Positions 50,151-55,050 of a stretch of 55,050 bases of DNA are shown here, piece after piece. The stretch lies in the NCBI GenBank assembly GCA_902469555.1, contig CABRDB010000032.1, forward strand, positions 1 to 55,050, in the 5' to 3' direction. The notes beneath the pieces were generated by a model. The model was not told the origin of the DNA. It saw only the letters and a program-made list of their open reading frames with translations, and did no database searches. This DNA is from an uncultured Collinsella sp. (lineage in GTDB: Bacteria; Actinomycetota; Coriobacteriia; Coriobacteriales; Coriobacteriaceae). The first letter of the stretch is position 1. Each line of letters begins with the position of its first letter. The position numbers and the translations under genes were made by a program.

Positions 50151-51338
50151 ATGTCGAGCCTCACCGGTAAGTCATTGAACCCTGTTATGAATCGCAGGAG
50201 CGTTATCGCGAGCGCAGCAGGTCTGGGGGCGATGTCCATTCTAGCTGGCTGCTCCTCCAACGGCGGCGACAGCGGTTCCGCGTCGGGCGACGCTTCGTTT
50301 AAGATCGGCACCATCGGCCCGCTGACCGGCGCCAACGCGTCCTACGGCAAGTCCGTTACACAGGCTGTCGAGCTTGGCTGCAAGGATTTCTCGACCAAGG
50401 AGCTGCCGCTTGTCAGCAAGGCCGAGGACGACCAGGCTGACGGCGAGAAGGCCGTCAACGCCTTCAACACCCTGCTCGACTGGGGCATGCAGGCCCTCGT
50501 CGGTCCGACCACCACGGGTGCGTCGGTTGCCGTTGCCGCAGAGTGCGGTAACGACCCCAAGACGTTCATGATCACCCCGTCCGCGTCCTCCGAGGACGTT
50601 ACCAAGGGCAAGGATTGCGTCTTCCAGGTTTGCTTCACCGACCCCAACCAGGGTGTCAACGCTGCCAAGTTCCTGGCGCAGAAGTATGCGGACGAGAAGT
50701 TCGTGCTCTTCTATAACTCCGGCGACGCCTATTCTTCGGGCATCGCAGATTCCTTTAAGGCCCAGGCCGCTGAGTCTAAGCTCGAGATTGTTGACGAGGA
50801 GACCTTTAAGGACGACTCCGCCACGAGCTTTACCAACCAGCTGACCAAGGCCAAGCAGGCCGGCGCCACCATGATCTTCGCGCCGATCTACTACACGCCG
50901 GCGTCCGTCCTGCTCAAGAACGCCAAGGACATGGGCTACGATGTCAAGATGATGGGCTGCGATGGCATGGACGGCATCCTGGGCGTTGAGGGCTTCGACA
51001 CCTCTCTTGCCGAGGGTCTGCTGCTCATGACCCCGTTCTCAGCCGACGACGAGAAGAACGCCGACTTCGTCAACGCTTACAAAGATAAGTACGGCGATAC
51101 CCCCGACCAGTTTGCCGCCGACGCCTACGACGGCGTGCATGCGGTGGTCGAGGCTCTCAAGGAGGCCGGCCTGGGTGTCGACGCCGACCCCACCGAGGTT
51201 GCCGAGAAACTTCCCGAGGCTATGCGCAACATTACTGTTGACGGTCTGACTGGCAAGCTCTCCTGGAACGACAAGGGCCAGGTCCAGAAGGAGCCCACGG
51301 CGTACGTCATCACCGACGGCAAGTACGTACAGGCCTAA
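50151..51338 (+). CDS. livJ: branched-chain amino acid ABC transporter substrate-binding lipoprotein
   Basis: The 395-residue protein has a twin-arginine-like start (NRRSVIASAAGLGAMSILAGC) whose LAGC lipobox near residue 38 marks lipid attachment and surface anchoring. The mature part is a type I periplasmic-binding fold of the Leu/Ile/Val family: IGTIGPLTGANASYGKSV, GPTTTGASVAVAAECGND, FLAQKYADEKFVLFYNSGD and FAADAYDGVHAVVEALKEAG. It captures the amino acid and delivers it to LivHM. ATG 50151 has GAGAGGAG upstream; ATG 50187 is an internal option. A broken duplicate lies directly upstream. Confidence 0.93.
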   Translation: MSSLTGKSLNPVMNRRSVIASAAGLGAMSILAGCSSNGGDSGSASGDASFKIGTIGPLTGANASYGKSVTQAVELGCKDFSTKELPLVSKAEDDQADGEKAVNAFNTLLDWGMQALVGPTTTGASVAVAAECGNDPKTFMITPSASSEDVTKGKDCVFQVCFTDPNQGVNAAKFLAQKYADEKFVLFYNSGDAYSSGIADSFKAQAAESKLEIVDEETFKDDSATSFTNQLTKAKQAGATMIFAPIYYTPASVLLKNAKDMGYDVKMMGCDGMDGILGVEGFDTSLAEGLLLMTPFSADDEKNADFVNAYKDKYGDTPDQFAADAYDGVHAVVEALKEAGLGVDADPTEVAEKLPEAMRNITVDGLTGKLSWNDKGQVQKEPTAYVITDGKYVQA

Positions 51339-51477
51339 TTGGCCGCCTTACATAGAGCGGTTTTGATCCCAAGCAGGGGAGGTTTTGGCCTTCCCTGCTT
51401 GCTTGGTATCTAGGGACGATGTAACGTCCCTGTTTCATACATCAACTGGAAACCTATTCGAAAGGGGGATGTGGAAC

Positions 51478-52359
51478 ATGACGGTCTTTATCCAATACCT
51501 GGTCAACGGCCTGTCCATGGGCAGCGTCTACGCCATCATCGCGTTGGGCTACACCATGGTCTACGGTATCGCCAAGATGCTGAACTTCGCTCACGGCGAT
51601 GTCATCATGGTCGGTGCCTATGTCTCGTTCTGCGCCACGTCGTATCTCGGCCTCCCGGGCTGGGCATCTGTAGTTCTCTCTTGCGTGGCCTGCACGGTTC
51701 TCGGTGTTCTCATTGAGGGTCTGGCCTATAAGCCGCTGCGCCAAGCAGGCCCGCTGGCCGTTCTGATCACGGCTATCGGCGTGTCTTACTTCCTGCAGAA
51801 CGCCGCGCAGCTTCTGTGGGGCGCCACGCCCAAGAACTTCACTTCGCTCGTCACCTTCCAGGTGCCGGAGTTCTTGGCCAAGTTCAACGTAAGCGCCGTC
51901 TCGCTCGTCACCATCGTCGCCTGCCTGGTTATCATGGCCGGCCTGATGTTCTTTACAGGAAAGACCAAGATGGGCAAAGCCATGCGCGCCGTGTCCGAGG
52001 ACAAGGCCGCCGCTCAGCTCATGGGCATCAACGTCAACCGCACCATCTCGATGACGTTTGCCATCGGCTCTGCCCTTGCCGCCATCGCCGGCGTGCTGCT
52101 GTGCTCCTACTCGCCGGTGCTGCAACCCACGACGGGTGCCATGCCTGGCATCAAGGCCTTCGACGCCGCAGTCTTCGGTGGCATCGGCTCCATCCCCGGC
52201 GCTTTTGTCGGTGGCATTCTCATCGGTATCATCGAGGCGATGGCGCAGGCTTACATTTCCACGAGCCTTGCCAACTCCATCGTCTTTGGTGTTCTGATCA
52301 TCGTCCTGCTCGTCAAGCCTGCCGGCCTCTTGGGCAAGTACGTCCCCGAGAAGGTGTAG
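51478..52359 (+). CDS. livH: branched-chain amino acid ABC transporter permease LivH
   Basis: The 293-residue membrane protein has about eight helices and LivH landmarks: VNGLSMGSVYAIIALGYTMV, AKMLNFAHGDVIMVGAYVSF, MRAVSEDKAAAQLMGINVNR (the coupling loop that meets the ATPases) and FDAAVFGGIGSIPGAFVGGI. ATG 51478 is chosen; AAGGGGGATG lies upstream, though the ATG at 51469 inside that string is a weaker start. It is 139 bases after livJ without a terminator and is followed directly by livM. Confidence 0.93.
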   Translation: MTVFIQYLVNGLSMGSVYAIIALGYTMVYGIAKMLNFAHGDVIMVGAYVSFCATSYLGLPGWASVVLSCVACTVLGVLIEGLAYKPLRQAGPLAVLITAIGVSYFLQNAAQLLWGATPKNFTSLVTFQVPEFLAKFNVSAVSLVTIVACLVIMAGLMFFTGKTKMGKAMRAVSEDKAAAQLMGINVNRTISMTFAIGSALAAIAGVLLCSYSPVLQPTTGAMPGIKAFDAAVFGGIGSIPGAFVGGILIGIIEAMAQAYISTSLANSIVFGVLIIVLLVKPAGLLGKYVPEKV

Positions 52360-53448
52360 GTGAGCGTTATGAAGTTTCTTAAAGACAAGCAGACGCGTCA
52401 CGACTTTGTCACGTACGCCATGTGCCTTGTGGCGTTCGCCATCGTGTTCTTTATGCAGTCTAACCACATGATTCCGCGCATGATCGCCGGTCAGCTGGTT
52501 CCCATCACGGCCTATATCGTCATGGCCATTTCCCTTAACCTCGTCGTCGGCATCGCGGGCGACCTGTCGCTGGGCCACGCGGGCTTTATGAGCGTCGGCG
52601 CCTATACGGGAATCGTCATCGCCGTCGCGCTGGAGAGCGCCGTTCCGTCCGACCCGATGCGCCTGATCATCAGCATTGTGGTCGGCGCTATCGCCGCAGC
52701 CATCTTGGGCTTCTTGATTGGTATCCCGGTCTTGCGCCTGAGCGGCGACTATCTGGCCATCGTGACCCTGGCTTTTGGCGAGATCATCAAAGAAATCGTC
52801 ACCTGCCTTATCGTGGGCGTCGACTCCCGCGGCCTGCACGTGATCTTTAACATCACGGGCAACTCTACGATCGACGACCTGCATCTGCTCGAGGACGGCA
52901 CCGCCATCATCAAGGGCGCGCAGGGCGCATCGGGTGTGTCGACGTACTCGACCTTCCTCGCCGGTGCCATCCTGGTCATGGTCGCACTCGTGATCGTGCT
53001 CAACCTGGTTCGCAGCCGTACCGGTCGTGCCATTATGGCCGTGCGCGACAACAAGATTGCAGCCGAGTCCGTGGGCATCTCCGTCACCCAGTACCGCATG
53101 ATCGCCTTCGTGGTTTCCGCTGCCCTCGCCGGTGCTGCCGGAGCCCTCTTCGGCGGTAACTTCTCGCAGCTCTCCGCCACTAAGTTCGACTTCAACACGT
53201 CGATTCTCATTCTGGTGTTCGTGGTCTTGGGTGGCCTGGGCAACATGCGCGGTTCCGTCATCGCGGCGGCACTGCTCACGGTGCTTCCCGAGCTGCTCCG
53301 CCAGTTCTCGGACTACCGTATGCTCATCTACGCCATTGTACTGATTCTGGTCATGGTCTTTACCAACAACCCGCAGCTTAAAGCGTTCTTCGGCCGCATT
53401 AAGGACCGCTTTACTTCTAAGAAGGAGGTGGCAGCCGATGCCCAGTAA
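52360..53448 (+). CDS. livM: branched-chain amino acid ABC transporter permease LivM
   Basis: The 362-residue permease pairs with LivH. Landmarks: SLNLVVGIAGDLSLGHAGFM, GIPVLRLSGDYLAIVTLAFG, then MAVRDNKIAAESVGISVTQY as the coupling loop, and ILVFVVLGGLGNMRGSVIAA. GTG 52360 starts on the base after the livH stop codon with GAGAAGG before it; ATG 52369 with AGGTGA is equally good. The gene overlaps livG by 11 bases. Confidence 0.92.
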   Translation: MSVMKFLKDKQTRHDFVTYAMCLVAFAIVFFMQSNHMIPRMIAGQLVPITAYIVMAISLNLVVGIAGDLSLGHAGFMSVGAYTGIVIAVALESAVPSDPMRLIISIVVGAIAAAILGFLIGIPVLRLSGDYLAIVTLAFGEIIKEIVTCLIVGVDSRGLHVIFNITGNSTIDDLHLLEDGTAIIKGAQGASGVSTYSTFLAGAILVMVALVIVLNLVRSRTGRAIMAVRDNKIAAESVGISVTQYRMIAFVVSAALAGAAGALFGGNFSQLSATKFDFNTSILILVFVVLGGLGNMRGSVIAAALLTVLPELLRQFSDYRMLIYAIVLILVMVFTNNPQLKAFFGRIKDRFTSKKEVAADAQ

Positions 53449-54298
53449 GTTTGAATTCAACAAGGGCAAGATGGTCCCGTATCCTTCTGGCGCCATCGTT
53501 CCCGATCGCGACCTGGGCGAGCGCCCGGCGCTCGAGTGCATCCACCTGGGCATTGAATTCGGCGGCCTTAAGGCAGTCGACGATTTTAGCCTGACCATCG
53601 GTAAGACCGAGATCGCCGGTCTCATCGGCCCCAACGGCGCCGGCAAGACTACGGTCTTCAACCTGCTCACCAAGGTGTACCAGCCCACGCACGGCACCAT
53701 CCTGCTCGACGGTGAGGACACTTCGGGCAAGTCGGTCTACCAGGTCAACCGCATGGGTATTGCCCGTACGTTCCAGAACATCCGCCTGTTCAACACCATG
53801 ACGGTGGAGGACAACGTTAAGGTCGGCCTGCACAACCAGGAGCGCTACTCCGGCTTTGAGGGCGTGCTGCGCCTGCCGACGTACTGGAAGCACGAGAAGG
53901 CCGCCCATGAACGCGCCATGGAGTTGCTGTCCATCTTTGATATGGAGCACCTGGCAAACGAGCAGGCCGGCTCGCTGCCTTACGGCGCTCAGCGTCGTCT
54001 GGAGATCGTTCGCGCTCTTGCCACCAACCCCAAGTTGCTGCTGCTCGACGAGCCTGCCGCCGGCATGAACCCGTCCGAGACCGCAGAGCTCATGGAGAAC
54101 ATCGTTAAGATTCGCGACACTTTTGGTATCGCCATCATGCTTATCGAGCACGATATGTCGCTCGTCATGAACATTTGCGAGGGCATCTGCGTGCTTAACT
54201 TTGGTAAGGTCATCGCCAAGGGCACGGCCGAGGAAATCCAGAACAACGATGCCGTTATCGAGGCGTATCTGGGCAAGCAGGATAAGGGGGAGAACTAA
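53438..54298 (+). CDS. livG: branched-chain amino acid ABC transporter ATP-binding protein LivG
   Basis: The 286-residue ATPase has Walker A GPNGAGKTTVFN, the LivG-typical GIARTFQNIRLFNTMTVEDN, a degenerate signature LPYGAQRRLEIVRALA (PYGAQ in place of LSGGQ, normal for LivG) and Walker B LLLLDEPAAGMNPSE with the switch histidine in IEHDMSLVMNICEGI. It starts within the end of livM and its stop codon is followed at once by livF. Confidence 0.95.
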   Translation: MPSKFEFNKGKMVPYPSGAIVPDRDLGERPALECIHLGIEFGGLKAVDDFSLTIGKTEIAGLIGPNGAGKTTVFNLLTKVYQPTHGTILLDGEDTSGKSVYQVNRMGIARTFQNIRLFNTMTVEDNVKVGLHNQERYSGFEGVLRLPTYWKHEKAAHERAMELLSIFDMEHLANEQAGSLPYGAQRRLEIVRALATNPKLLLLDEPAAGMNPSETAELMENIVKIRDTFGIAIMLIEHDMSLVMNICEGICVLNFGKVIAKGTAEEIQNNDAVIEAYLGKQDKGEN

Positions 54299-55012
54299 AT
54301 GGCAGAGTCGATGCTTTCCGTCTACAACATCAACGTCTGGTACGGCGCTATCCACGCCATCAAGGACATCTCCTTTAACGTCAACGAGGGCGAGATCGTG
54401 GCTCTGATCGGTGCCAACGGCGCCGGCAAGTCCACGACGCTTAAAACCGTCTCGGGCCTGCTACGTTCCAAGACCGGCTCCATCAAGTTTATGGGCGAGG
54501 ACATTACCCATACGCCTGCCGATAAACTGGTGGGCAAGGGCCTGGCTCAGGTTCCCGAGGGTCGTCGTGCCTTTTTGCAGATGACGGTCGAGGAGAACCT
54601 GGAAATGGGTGCCTATACGCAGCCCAAGTCAACGGTGGCTCCGGGTCTCGAGCGCGTCTACGAGCAGTTCCCGCGCCTTAAGGAGCGCCGTCGCCAAGTC
54701 GCCGGCACCCTTTCGGGCGGCGAGCAGCAGATGCTCGTTATGGGCCGCGCTCTTATGAGCAACCCTAAGCTGCTCATGCTCGATGAGCCCTCCATGGGTC
54801 TGGCGCCGATTCTGATTGAGCAGATCTTCCAGATCGTCGAGGACCTGCACAAGGCCGGCACCACGGTGCTTTTGGTCGAGCAGAACGCGCAGATGGCACT
54901 TTCCATCGCTACACGCGGCTATGTACTCGAGACCGGCAAGATCACCATGACCGGCACCGGTCAAGAGCTGCTGCACGACGATAACGTCCGCAAGGCCTAT
55001 CTGGGCGGTTAA
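54299..55012 (+). CDS. livF: branched-chain amino acid ABC transporter ATP-binding protein LivF
   Basis: The 237-residue ATPase carries Walker A GANGAGKSTTLKT, the Q-loop region GLAQVPEGRRAF, signature LSGGEQQMLVMGRAL, Walker B LLMLDEPSMGLAPI and VEQNAQMALSIATRGYVLE. It is the last gene of the five-gene livJHMGF operon. The ATG begins directly after the livG stop codon, preceded by AAGGGGGAGAAC. Confidence 0.95.
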   Translation: MAESMLSVYNINVWYGAIHAIKDISFNVNEGEIVALIGANGAGKSTTLKTVSGLLRSKTGSIKFMGEDITHTPADKLVGKGLAQVPEGRRAFLQMTVEENLEMGAYTQPKSTVAPGLERVYEQFPRLKERRRQVAGTLSGGEQQMLVMGRALMSNPKLLMLDEPSMGLAPILIEQIFQIVEDLHKAGTTVLLVEQNAQMALSIATRGYVLETGKITMTGTGQELLHDDNVRKAYLGG

Positions 55013-55031
55013 TCCATTCAACAAAGGGGGC

Positions 55032-55050
55032 GCTGACCAACCCGGTCAGC
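55032..55050 (+). terminator. probable terminator of livJHMGF, cut by the window end
   Basis: GCTGACC (55032-55038) pairs with GGTCAGC (55044-55050) around AACCC, 20 bases after the livF stop codon. Any U-run would lie beyond the window. Confidence 0.6.

Noticed and set aside
51454..53730. A 758-codon open frame on the minus strand opposite livH, livM and livG
   Set aside because: It is antisense to three clear transporter genes, is His/Asp/Arg-rich and low in complexity, and has no family motif or ribosome binding site.

Overview
The window looks like a stretch of chromosome from a high-GC, anaerobic, gut-type actinobacterium, most likely a Collinsella-like member of the Coriobacteriia. This is an inference from gene content (PdxST/PdxR, reverse-type rubrerythrin, actinobacterial HelY-like helicase, bacterial Elp3, lactate dehydrogenase with ferredoxin-type Etf, KdgT, a BaiA-like SDR), from GC-rich codon use, and from strong Shine-Dalgarno sites; I could not run a database search. 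No rRNA, tRNA, IS transposase or CRISPR array was seen.

Layout. 1-160 is the Arg-Gly-rich tail of a protein that starts outside the window, probably a DEAD-box RNA helicase. 507-3587 holds vitamin B6 synthesis: pdxT and pdxS, with the MocR-type regulator pdxR divergent. 3580-5121 is an accessory island: a nuclease-like gene bracketed by two copies of a 122-bp inverted-repeat element (a third copy is at 15014). 5252-8677 has a rubrerythrin and an iron alcohol dehydrogenase/aldehyde dehydrogenase pair. 8783-12135 carries a tiny membrane peptide, a HIRAN protein, an acidic small protein, a metallophosphoesterase and a DUF2130 coiled-coil protein. 12210-17031 holds a Ski2-like RNA helicase and two methyltransferases. 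17299-21803 has an XRE regulator with its DUF4097 partner, Elp3 and a spermidine-synthase-like protein. 21831-27428 is a three-gene TerB / ATPase / Lhr-like helicase operon matching the Shango anti-phage architecture. 28351-31554 is an unrecognised five-gene surface-protein cluster. 31900-35525 encodes a probable electron-confurcating lactate dehydrogenase (FAD-LDH, EtfB, ferredoxin-EtfA). 35522-41097 has an HD protein, AzlCD, KdgT, a GGDEF protein and an EamA exporter. 41197-49343 contains purL, a cation/proton antiporter, a BaiA-like SDR and homoserine dehydrogenase. 49538-55012 is the branched-chain amino acid ABC transporter livJHMGF, preceded by the wreck of a second livJ.

The most unusual material is non-coding. 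The 122-bp element has ends that place a stop codon in all three reading frames and supplies the stop codons of two genes. A four-unit 62-bp tandem array of alternating short inverted motifs lies at 46704-46938. A GGGACAGG-loop hairpin occurs twice, once as a likely attenuator between the second and third genes of the Shango-like operon. The best protein-level candidates for uncharacterised biology are the surface cluster and the nuclease-like gene flanked by repeats.
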